Both the position numbers and the translations under genes were made by a program. From Chloroflexota bacterium (GTDB lineage Bacteria > Chloroflexota > Dormibacteria > Dormibacterales > Dormibacteraceae), in assembly GCA_003446775.1 (NCBI GenBank), contig DMCH01000109.1:25008-31470 (forward strand): DNA of 6,463 bases. The letters run 5' to 3'. Shown here one piece after another: positions 1 through 5,287 of this stretch. Under the pieces are notes generated by a model that was given only the letters and a program-made list of their open reading frames with translations, did no database searches and was not told where the DNA came from. Position 1 is the stretch's first letter; every line of letters starts with the position of its first letter.

Positions 1-22
1 CGATTCCCATCCATCCCCGCCA
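1..22 (+). tRNA. selC: 3' end of a tRNA gene, probably tRNA-Sec (partial)
   Basis: The window opens inside the T loop of a tRNA. CGATT matches positions 56-60, followed by the T-stem strand CCCAT, an acceptor strand CCATCCCC, G73 and an encoded CCA. From C56 to the terminal A there are 22 nt, one more than in an ordinary tRNA. That fits the 8-bp acceptor plus 5-bp T stem known for bacterial selenocysteine tRNA, which also has G73. The anticodon and 5' half lie outside the window, so the Sec identity is inferred from geometry only. The integrase gene just downstream, on the same strand, fits the common use of tRNA genes, including selC, as island insertion sites. Confidence 0.6.
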
Positions 23-62
23 CGCTTTCTGAAAGGCCTCTTCCAAGGTAAGTTGAATACGG

Positions 63-86
63 AAACCGGTCTTCGGGGCCGGTTTT
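63..86 (+). terminator. Hairpin terminator after the tRNA
   Basis: AAACCGG (63-69) pairs with CCGGTTT (79-85) across a 9-nt loop and is followed by TTTTCGTCGTTT. The 7-bp stem and T-rich tail resemble an intrinsic terminator for the tRNA transcript, about 40 nt past its CCA. The stem arms also match the AAACCG motifs repeated up to the integrase start, so a recombinase-binding role is an alternative. Confidence 0.5.
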
Positions 87-135
87 CGTCGTTTCAGGGG
101 ACCTGTAAACCAGGGCCCAAGGAGGAGGCAAACCG

Positions 136-1175
136 GTGGCAATCGCGCGCATAACTACCTCAAAACCGTTGGGTATTTCAAAAACCGTACGCGACTTCGG
201 AAGCTTGACCCGGGAGTCCGAGGGCGTGCGTGGCCGACCGCGAATCGTGTCGCCGGTGCGAACTCCGACGCCGGTCGCCGAGCCGCGGCTTGAGCCGGCC
301 GTGCCCGAGCGCGAAGGTGATGTCTCCCTCGACGCACTCGTCCGCGAGTGGCTGCTCGAGCTCAAGGTCATGGGCCGCAGCCCTCGGACCATCGATTGGT
401 ACGCGCAAAAGATGCGCTCTTACCTTGCCGCCAGCAAGGCAACCAGGCTCTCCGAGCTAACCGCCTTCGAACTCAAGCGATTCCTAGGCGAGCTGCGCGA
501 TCGTGGGCTCGCGCCGAACACGATTCATGGTTTCTTCGAGACGCTGAAGGCGCTTGCTAGCTGGGCTCAACGCGAGCATTACCCCGTCGACGCCGACCTG
601 TTGCGACTCCGGGCTCCCAAGGTGCCGGAGAAGGAGATGGAGACCTATAGCACACGCAACTGAACGCGATCTTCGCCGCCACACCGCCAGGCTGGGCGAC
701 TCTTGCGATTCAGATCCTGCTCGGCACGGGCATGCGATTGGCCGAGCTCTGCGCTCTCACTGTCGATGACGTCGAGGACGAGGGTGAGGTCACCTTCTTA
801 AAGATCCGCAGCGGCAAGGGCGCCAAGTTCCGCCGCGTCCCGATCAGCAGCCGGCTACGCCGGGAACTGGTCCGCTACCTCAACCGTTGGCGCCCTGAGG
901 CACACAGCCGAAACCTGCTTGTCCTGTCCGACGCTCGGCCGGTGAGTGCGCTCACGATGTCGGAGCTTTTCCGCCGCATCCGCCACCACATCGGTTTCGG
1001 GGTTCGAGCACACAAGTTCCGGCACACGTACGCGACCGAGTACCTCCGCCACGGTGGGGAGATCGAGCGTCTTCGGCGCATCCTCGGCCACACCACCTAC
1101 GTGATGGTCATGCGCTACATCCATCTGGACAAGGGCGACCTGGCCCGCGATGTGGACTTGCGTTCGCCATTTTGA
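136..1175 (+). pseudogene. Tyrosine recombinase (XerC/D-like phage integrase), frameshifted
   Basis: Site-specific recombinase that would integrate and excise the element at the adjacent tRNA gene. The GTG start at 136 is supported by AAGGAGGAGG at 119-128, 7 nt upstream. The first frame (136-663) gives an unusual Pro/Arg-rich N-terminus of about 60 residues, then a SAM-like core-binding domain (residues about 63-150). The frame ends at TGA 661-663. The catalytic domain continues in the -1 frame from about 651 to the TGA at 1173-1175. It shows Arg in GMRLAEL (735-737), Lys in SGKGAK, the HKFRH box, LGH, and the nucleophile Tyr in MRYIH (1116-1118). The -1 frame has TAG at 648-650, so the shift lies within about ten bases. 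No slippery heptamer is present, so a one-base deletion or sequence error is likelier than programmed frameshifting. Otherwise full length for the family (about 345 residues). Confidence 0.87.
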
Positions 1176-1211
1176 GAGCGGCAGACACCAGGCGCCGGAA
1201 TGGGTCGCGGG

Positions 1212-1244
1212 GACGACCATCAGGCTGGCTGCTTTGTGGTCGTC
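1212..1244 (+). repeat. 8-bp inverted repeat downstream of the integrase
   Basis: GACGACCA (1212-1219) and TGGTCGTC (1237-1244) form a perfect 8-bp stem with a 17-nt loop, 36 nt after the integrase stop. It could slow or end integrase transcription. It has no T-run on either side, so an intrinsic terminator is doubtful. Confidence 0.35.
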
Positions 1245-1556
1245 AGATGCAGTGGCTCTAAGCCCATTGTGTGGCCAAGCGAGGTGCTGTGGAGTTCGGA
1301 GGCTTTTGTCATAGATTGACCTAATTCGAGGCTCATGACGATGGGTGGTGTTGGAGACGAATTGGTGCAGCGGGTGTTGTCACATTGAGGTGAGATCGCC
1401 ACTCATGGCGGTGAGCGTGGTCATCGGCTCGACGACGTCGGCGTCAGAAGGTAGGGCGGAGACTTCCGGATCGAGTCGACGGAGGAGTCGATTTAGAGGA
1501 CTGTCCTGATGCAGCTCGAACTCGGGTCTGAATTGCCAGGCCCGGCGCCATATGAA

Positions 1557-1604
1557 ACGCCGCACCTGACGCCACACCTAACGCCGCACCTGACGCCACT
1601 TGAA
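1557..1604. repeat. Tandem repeat with 12-bp period, about 3.5 copies
   Basis: Successive units begin at 1557, 1569, 1581 and 1593: ACGCCGCACCTG, ACGCCACACCTA, ACGCCGCACCTG, then the degenerate ACGCCACTTGAA. A 19-bp block (1557-1575) recurs exactly at 1581-1599, so units one and three are identical and unit two differs at two bases. On the minus strand an open frame through it would read a short Val-Ala-Ser-Gly-Ala-Ala repeat, but nothing else supports translation. Confidence 0.85.
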
Positions 1605-1724
1605 AGCGCCTTGCGGAAGGCAAATGATGACGAAATCCTCCTTAGCGGGTCCATCACTCAGCGCGCCGCGAGGGGCGGAGTCTAACCCCGCTCTAAGCGA
1701 TCGGGTTGACTCAGCGGGCGGCCT

Positions 1725-2354
1725 TCAAATGTTGTAGTCGGTCGAGTCTTCGACTAAGGCGTAATCCGTGATCCAGCAATACGTGATCGTCGCCTTGCCG
1801 CCCAATCCAAGCTTCTTCTGGTAACCCGCGCCTCTCCAAGCAATTCCCTCTACGGCTGGGCCGTTCGATGTCGCTTTCAACTCCAGCAGCGCCTCGGCAA
1901 CCGGGACAAGGTCGCTATCGGCTGAGGCCACGATAGCTACGTCGTATTTGCCCGCCACAGCCATCATCACCGCGTCGATCGAGAGTTTTACATCGATGCC
2001 TTTCTCTTCCGCCTTGATGGTCCCGCCAAGGGTCCAACCGACCGGGTAGCGGAGTGGGCGCGCAAAGATGCTGACACCGGCCGGTTGCCATACGGCAATT
2101 TGCTTGGTTCGCGCCAGAAAGGTCTTGAGGTCCTTACGACGTTCAGCGATTCCGCAATACACCCCCACGTAATCGAGCTGATATGGGCCCGGCCCTTGTG
2201 CTGCCATGACATTCGCCAGCTTCATGGGATCAATCCCACCGAGGTTGGGCGGATCGAGCGGAGAGAAGAAGGTTTCCCGGGCCGCGTTGTAACAGTTCTG
2301 ATAGTCGATGAATACGGCTACTCGGCGAACGGTGGCCTCCTCAGCGCTGGTCAT
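1725..2354 (-). CDS. NYN domain protein (LabA/DUF88-like, PIN-fold nuclease)
   Basis: Predicted 209-residue metal-dependent nuclease of the NYN branch of the PIN-like fold; family members cleave RNA or are presumed to. The domain fills the protein. The first strand is VAVFIDYQN with Asp17 and Asn20. A second acidic site is KGIDVKLSID (Asp121, Asp127). The hallmark ASADSDLVPV follows (Asp146, Asp148). These are the expected metal ligands and all are present, so it should be active. No signal peptide or membrane segment is visible, so it is cytoplasmic. The ATG at 2354 is chosen because it opens just before the first core strand. It has no clear Shine-Dalgarno site, which suggests a leaderless or weakly translated mRNA. 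It diverges from the winged-helix gene at 2654 across a spacer rich in inverted repeats. Base composition is visibly less GC-rich than gltB, in keeping with transfer. Substrate unknown. Confidence 0.85.
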   Translation of the reverse strand: MTSAEEATVRRVAVFIDYQNCYNAARETFFSPLDPPNLGGIDPMKLANVMAAQGPGPYQLDYVGVYCGIAERRKDLKTFLARTKQIAVWQPAGVSIFARPLRYPVGWTLGGTIKAEEKGIDVKLSIDAVMMAVAGKYDVAIVASADSDLVPVAEALLELKATSNGPAVEGIAWRGAGYQKKLGLGGKATITYCWITDYALVEDSTDYNI

Positions 2355-2389
2355 GATGCCGTCGGTATGGTAGTGTCGATCTCAATGCT

Positions 2390-2428
2390 CCCCACCCTTC
2401 GCCCCTGAAAGGGGGTGACCTGGTGGGG
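2390..2428. repeat. Nested hairpin in the divergent spacer
   Basis: CCCCACC (2390-2396) pairs with GGTGGGG (2422-2428). Inside it CCCCT (2402-2406) pairs with AGGGG (2410-2414) over a GAA loop. It lies 36 nt upstream of the NYN start codon, so it falls in that gene's 5' region. It may be a structured leader, a regulator site or part of a small RNA; the sequence does not say which. Confidence 0.6.
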
Positions 2429-2441
2429 TTCTGTGCGTATA

Positions 2442-2478
2442 GGAAGTGCGGGAGGGGGACGCTTCCCTCCCGGCTTCC
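2442..2478. repeat. Strong two-part hairpin in the divergent spacer
   Basis: The outer arms GGAAG (2442-2446) and CTTCC (2474-2478) enclose a perfect 8-bp stem, CGGGAGGG (2449-2456) with CCCTCCCG (2465-2472). Two further G-T pairs can close the loop to ACGC. Only a 2-nt/1-nt internal loop separates the stems. The structure could form on either strand. Downstream on the plus strand only CCCTTTATCG follows, a poor T-tract for a terminator. Confidence 0.65.
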
Positions 2479-2579
2479 GGCCCTTTATCGCCTTGCCGTT
2501 ACGCCCACGTCCTCTAAGAGGCTCACGGCCCACAGGGTGTCACGGAAGCCACTATAGCGAAACTCCAGGCTGGACGCAT

Positions 2580-2593
2580 TCTTCAATTGAAGA
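2580..2593. promoter_or_regulatory. 14-bp palindrome, candidate operator 1
   Basis: TCTTCAATTGAAGA is a perfect palindrome of two half-sites, TCTTCA and TGAAGA, two bases apart. The same half-sites recur in the inverted repeat at 2626-2653. Its centre is 53 bp from the centre of that repeat, about five helical turns. It lies upstream of the winged-helix gene, so the natural candidate ligand is that gene's own product (inference). Confidence 0.45.
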
Positions 2594-2620
2594 TTCAGCC
2601 GTTTAGTCCGAACGTTCGCG

Positions 2621-2629
2621 TGGTAGACT
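2621..2629 (+). promoter_or_regulatory. Possible extended -10 promoter element for the winged-helix gene
   Basis: TGGTAGACT fits the extended -10 pattern TGnTAnnnT, with the hexamer at 2624-2629. No good -35 lies at the proper spacing; the best is TTTAGT at 2602-2607. Transcription would start near 2636, inside the inverted repeat, so a protein bound there would block initiation. Confidence 0.35.
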
Positions 2630-2653
2630 CTTCACCAGGAGCGGTGAAGAGTC
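2626..2653 (+). promoter_or_regulatory. 11-bp inverted repeat abutting the start codon, candidate operator 2
   Basis: GACTCTTCACC (2626-2636) and GGTGAAGAGTC (2643-2653) are perfectly complementary around the loop AGGAGC, and the ATG follows immediately at 2654. The loop holds the best Shine-Dalgarno match, AGGAG. The repeat contains the TCTTCA and TGAAGA half-sites of the upstream palindrome, here ten bases apart. It may be a DNA operator over the transcription start or, in a longer transcript, a hairpin controlling translation. Confidence 0.6.
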
Positions 2654-3466
2654 ATGACCGAGACGCCGAGTAAGTCGACGAGCAAGGGCCGGAGTCCCCG
2701 TTACCCTGCGCTCAGCTTGGAGGTGGCAATTGGCCGGGCGCAAGAAATCTTTCGCCACGAGGGCAAGAACGCTCTACCTCCGGAGGTAGCTGCGCGCCAC
2801 TGGCACATCAGTGCAAAGAGCAGCACCCTCCTGACCACTATGGCCGCGCTTCGATCCTATGGGCTCATTGACGACTCTCGAACCGCAACCACGGCGGGGA
2901 AGGTCATCCTGACGGACTTGGGCATGAAGTTGGCGGCGGACGACAAGCGTGTCAACCCTGATCGCGCACGCCTTTTGAGAGAAGCCGCGCTTAAGCCTGC
3001 TATCTATGCCGAAGTGCTCAAGAAGTACCCCGATGGCTTGCCGTCAGACGACCTTCTCACGTATTACTTGCGGACTGAGAAGGGCTTCACCGCCGAGGGA
3101 GTCAGAACCTTTATCCGTTATTTTCGGGCGAATCTCCGGTTTACTGGACTTGTCCCGGATGGTAACCTGACCGAAGATGATTCAACGTCGGAAACCCCGC
3201 CAGAGGGCGATAGTCGTGCTTATGACCAGCCAACCGTCTACCAGAGATCAATAGTGGAACCTGCCGGGGGCGGTCGGGTTATTCAGCCCCCCTTTGTTGA
3301 GCATGGCGTCCGTGTCCCCGTCGCTCGGGGAGAGTGGGCGACGATTAATGGTGTCTTTCCGATGCCAAGAGCGAAGTGGGATAAGTTCCTAGAGATGCTT
3401 GCGGCGATGGAGTTCGCCCTAGTGACAGACGAGGAACCTGAAGAGCCAGCTGGGCCAGATACCTAA
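2654..3466 (+). CDS. Hypothetical protein with probable winged-helix N-terminus
   Basis: A 270-residue cytoplasmic protein that I cannot assign to a named family. After a basic Ser/Thr/Lys-rich tail (1-16), residues about 20-95 look like a winged helix: helical LSLEVAIGRAQEIF, the segment PPEVAARHWHIS, a recognition-helix-like stretch to LRSYGLIDD, then a wing ending in ILTDLG. Residues about 100-170 form a second helical region with LPSDDLLTYYL and TFIRYFRANL, possibly another helix-turn-helix. An acidic Ser/Pro linker (172-200) leads to a C-terminal module. In it GVRVPVARGEWATINGVFP resembles a beta-rich segment before the helix AKWDKFLEMLAAM. The tail is Glu/Pro-rich. The ATG directly follows a perfect inverted repeat, suggesting autorepression. 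It is divergent from the NYN nuclease and may work with it; both are less GC-rich than gltB. A regulator or DNA-binding scaffold is the best guess. Confidence 0.72.
   Translation: MTETPSKSTSKGRSPRYPALSLEVAIGRAQEIFRHEGKNALPPEVAARHWHISAKSSTLLTTMAALRSYGLIDDSRTATTAGKVILTDLGMKLAADDKRVNPDRARLLREAALKPAIYAEVLKKYPDGLPSDDLLTYYLRTEKGFTAEGVRTFIRYFRANLRFTGLVPDGNLTEDDSTSETPPEGDSRAYDQPTVYQRSIVEPAGGGRVIQPPFVEHGVRVPVARGEWATINGVFPMPRAKWDKFLEMLAAMEFALVTDEEPEEPAGPDT
2774..2789. repeat. 16-bp perfect palindrome inside the winged-helix gene
   Basis: CTACCTCCGGAGGTAG lies in the codons for residues 41-46 of the winged-helix protein. It shares no half-site with the upstream operators. About one palindrome of this length is expected per 65 kb of random sequence, so chance is possible. 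Confidence 0.5.
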
Positions 3467-3882
3467 GCTGACCCGGGACCGTCTGCCCACAGCGCCACTC
3501 CCGAGGACCGCGGGCGCGGGTGCGGTTTGAGCAGGTCCTCGTCAGAGCAGGCTGCGATCGTGGCTTCCAGCCTGTCGTACGCCGCCCGCGCATTCGACTT
3601 GACCAGACCAGCGGTCTTGTCCTTGTTGGCGGCATAGACGCGCGCATTCGACGCCTTTACGTCTTCATCCGTTCTCGGGGCTTCGGTCCCGGTGCGCCCT
3701 GCATCCAGCAGCTGAGCCACGTTGATACGCCAAGCCGCCACATGTGCGAGGTGGTCCTTTACCGTCCAGAGCCCGGGCTCACGCGGTGGCGAGTCGTCGC
3801 ACAGAGCCAAGAACTCGTGCTCACGTTCGCGCGCGGCGGCGATAGTCTCCAGCATTAGCTGCCGCAGCCGTGGGGACTCCAC
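3463..3882 (-). CDS. DinB-like four-helix protein, C-terminally truncated
   Basis: A 139-residue protein of the DinB/ClbS-type four-helix superfamily, whose members often bind a metal through His residues and act as thiol-dependent transferases or as unassigned stress proteins. The GTG at 3882 gives the usual start, a short lead then helix one (LRQLMLETIAAAREREH). The family landmark LWTVKDHLAHVAAWR follows at residues about 38-52. The last residues (SGVALWADGPGS) align with the region before the final helix, where the family normally continues for roughly 25-35 residues with another His-containing segment. Here TAG comes instead and overlaps the stop of the convergent winged-helix gene. A third metal-ligand His may therefore be missing. 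It lies 59 nt after the phosphotransferase gene on the same strand, probably co-transcribed. An ATG at 3855 is an alternative start. Likely a remnant of reduced activity. Confidence 0.65.
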   Translation of the reverse strand: MESPRLRQLMLETIAAAREREHEFLALCDDSPPREPGLWTVKDHLAHVAAWRINVAQLLDAGRTGTEAPRTDEDVKASNARVYAANKDKTAGLVKSNARAAYDRLEATIAACSDEDLLKPHPRPRSSGVALWADGPGSA

Positions 3883-3941
3883 CTTGCGAACTTGCCGCTT
3901 TGAGGTGGCGAACTCCAGCGCTCTTTGGCCAGCGCGCCGTT

Positions 3942-5054
3942 CTATTCGCGCGTTTGGGCGACCGCCCGTCGCAAGATGATCGCGAACGCTTTGTCGAAAT
4001 CGGGCCGTGCCTCGGGCGGGAGTGCATCCCGCTGCCGGGTCCATGCGATCGCATGCGCAAACCAGCCGACGCGGATCGCGATTTCGAAAGTCTCTTCCAA
4101 TCCGCCCCCCCACGGCTCCAGGTAGGCATCGCGCAGCCTGTGGAACCAGGGGTCATCAGGGGCGAGGTGGTTGACCTCCTCGAGGAATCGGAACGTCACG
4201 ACCAAGGAGAAGAAGGGGTGCGCGATCGATGAGTCCCCCCAATCCACCACGCGGAACTTGCCGCTGTCTGAGTAAAGGTTTGCCATGTGGAGGTCGTCGT
4301 GCTGGACCGACTCCTGGATTCCCAGCTCAGCCAAGGCAGCGCAGAGCTCGGTGAATCGCGGCGAATAGTCCCGTAGGCGGTTGACGTCACCTCTCGCGAG
4401 TGGGAGCTCGCTCGCCAGCAGGCGCTCATATCCCGCCGGCAGCGCCGCCATACCTAGGTCCGGCACGCCGTGGCCGACGTGCTCGAGAGCGTTGGCCATC
4501 TCTCCTTTCTGCAGCTCGGCATACAACGGCAAGACTTCGAGCCAGGCCTCGGGCGGATTTCCTAGCTCGCTGACCGCGATGCCAGCGTCGCCGAGCAGCA
4601 GCCAGCGCCGCGCTTCGTCGACGGCCAGCACCTCGGTCACGAGGTCAGGCCATCGAGCGTAGAGATCGGCGGTCAGCATCGGCTCGAATGCCTGGACTTG
4701 CGCGCAGGCCTTGAACCACGTCACGCCACCCGCGACTGGCACCCGCATCACCATCGCCCACGGCCGATCGTGAGTCGTTTCTATGGCGCCGGCCGGCTCG
4801 ACGTGTTTGCGGATCCACTGCTCAGCGGCTGCGACGTCCAACGCTGTCAACGCCGTTTTGGGCTCGTCTCCCCTATTCGAGGCAGACTCGGTGCTTGTCA
4901 GAATCGCGGCAATGCGCGCGAGCACACTGGGATCGGTGACCGTCGGCGGCAGGCCCTGAGCCACCCGCTCGGCAACCAGCCGCGCAGCGGCTTCGCGTAT
5001 CTGCTCAGCCTGAGCCTCGGCGCGGCGCCGGGCATGGTCGCCGTTCTTGGGCAT
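3942..5054 (-). CDS. Aminoglycoside-phosphotransferase-fold kinase with N-terminal extension
   Basis: A 370-residue kinase-like protein of the APH/choline kinase fold (phosphotransferase enzyme family), which transfers phosphate from ATP to a hydroxyl on a small molecule. Residues about 95-370 carry the fold: WFKAC with the ATP-site Lys115, the catalytic loop QHDDLHMANLY (about 251-261), and VVDWGDSS with the metal-binding Asp271. All key residues are present. Residues 1-55 are an extra Arg/Ala/Glu-rich helix, then GLPPTVTDPSVLARIAAIL, resembling small stand-alone actinobacterial proteins; this looks like a fusion. The frame stays open to an ATG at 5108, giving 388 residues. I prefer ATG 5054 because the extension reads as a natural start there, though neither has a good Shine-Dalgarno site. 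Substrate unknown; antibiotic resistance should not be assumed, since many members act on ordinary metabolites. Followed by the DinB-like gene, likely as an operon. Confidence 0.83.
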   Translation of the reverse strand: MPKNGDHARRRAEAQAEQIREAAARLVAERVAQGLPPTVTDPSVLARIAAILTSTESASNRGDEPKTALTALDVAAAEQWIRKHVEPAGAIETTHDRPWAMVMRVPVAGGVTWFKACAQVQAFEPMLTADLYARWPDLVTEVLAVDEARRWLLLGDAGIAVSELGNPPEAWLEVLPLYAELQKGEMANALEHVGHGVPDLGMAALPAGYERLLASELPLARGDVNRLRDYSPRFTELCAALAELGIQESVQHDDLHMANLYSDSGKFRVVDWGDSSIAHPFFSLVVTFRFLEEVNHLAPDDPWFHRLRDAYLEPWGGGLEETFEIAIRVGWFAHAIAWTRQRDALPPEARPDFDKAFAIILRRAVAQTRE

Positions 5055-5189
5055 GGGAGTCAGGCTACCGCCTGCGTGTGCCTTTTCGACGCATGCGATT
5101 ACCTCCATATGTGTCTATCGCTTCGTAAAATGCGAGGGTTCACTGAAGACGATCAGCGAGCCTCCCAGACGGTTAATGGACCGTTGGGT

Positions 5190-5207
5190 TAAAGGCCCTT
5201 CAGGGCC
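5190..5207 (-). terminator. Weak hairpin terminator downstream of gltB
   Basis: Read on the minus strand, GGCCC, loop TGAA, GGGCC and then TTTAA form a compact 5-bp GC stem with a short T-run. It lies about 80 nt beyond the gltB stop. The T-run is brief, so termination may be partial and the phosphotransferase gene could receive read-through. Confidence 0.35.
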
Positions 5208-5233
5208 GGTTCTGAGTTCAATACGACCACAAG

Positions 5234-5249
5234 GGTCTTCAAAACCGTT
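5234..5249 (+). other. Candidate right attachment site (tRNA anticodon-arm-like)
   Basis: GGTCTTCAAAACCGTT contains a 7-nt loop CTTCAAA flanked by the 3-bp stem GGT/ACC. That is the form of a tRNA-Sec anticodon loop, with UCA as anticodon. TCAAAACCGTT (5239-5249) also occurs at 160-170 beside the integrase start. If the recombinase crosses over in the anticodon loop of selC, this would be the displaced copy at the island's far end. No T arm or acceptor end follows, so the case is incomplete. Confidence 0.3.
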
Positions 5250-5287
5250 TGCGGGCTCTGCAAATCCAAGGTCTCCTGGGCGCCGGC

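Larger units (their letters stand above)
1176..1724. other. Stretch without a convincing gene, about 550 nt
   Basis: No frame on either strand gives a recognisable protein. The longest open frames are 60-65 codons on the minus strand (1220-1402 and 1380-1577), without Shine-Dalgarno sites or family features. It holds an inverted repeat just after the integrase and a 12-bp tandem repeat near 1557-1604. The rest looks like decayed sequence, as often seen behind integrases in old islands. Confidence 0.5.
5055..5287. other. Intergenic region between gltB and the phosphotransferase gene
   Basis: No gene is visible here. It contains a short GC hairpin that may end gltB transcription, ACGGT/ACCGT arms (5169-5173 and 5180-5184), and a tRNA-anticodon-arm-like sequence at 5234-5247. 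It should also hold the minus-strand promoter of the phosphotransferase operon, but I find no convincing -35/-10 pair. Confidence 0.5.

Noticed and set aside
661..663. In-frame UGA in the integrase, next to a probable tRNA-Sec gene, as a selenocysteine codon
   Set aside because: Reading through UGA in the same frame gives no integrase sequence; the catalytic domain lies in the -1 frame, so the fault is a frameshift.
645..663. Programmed -1 ribosomal frameshift in the integrase
   Set aside because: No X XXY YYZ slippery heptamer lies between the two opposing stops, and tyrosine integrases are not known to need one.
1335..1388. 17-codon plus-strand frame starting at ATG 1335
   Set aside because: It has no Shine-Dalgarno site and is too short to tell from chance.
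1220..1577. Two minus-strand open frames of 60-65 codons in the gene-free stretch
   Set aside because: Neither has a recognisable motif or ribosome site, and the second merely runs through the tandem repeat.
1557..1604. CRISPR-like array
   Set aside because: The units are 12 bp and directly abut with no spacers, so this is a simple tandem repeat.
2411..2458. G-quadruplex from four G-runs in the divergent spacer
   Set aside because: The loops between runs are too long and uneven, and the same bases pair well in ordinary hairpins.
2609..2618. CGAACGTTCG palindrome as a LexA/SOS box
   Set aside because: LexA boxes of Gram-positive type have four bases between the CGAAC and GTTCG halves; here there are none.
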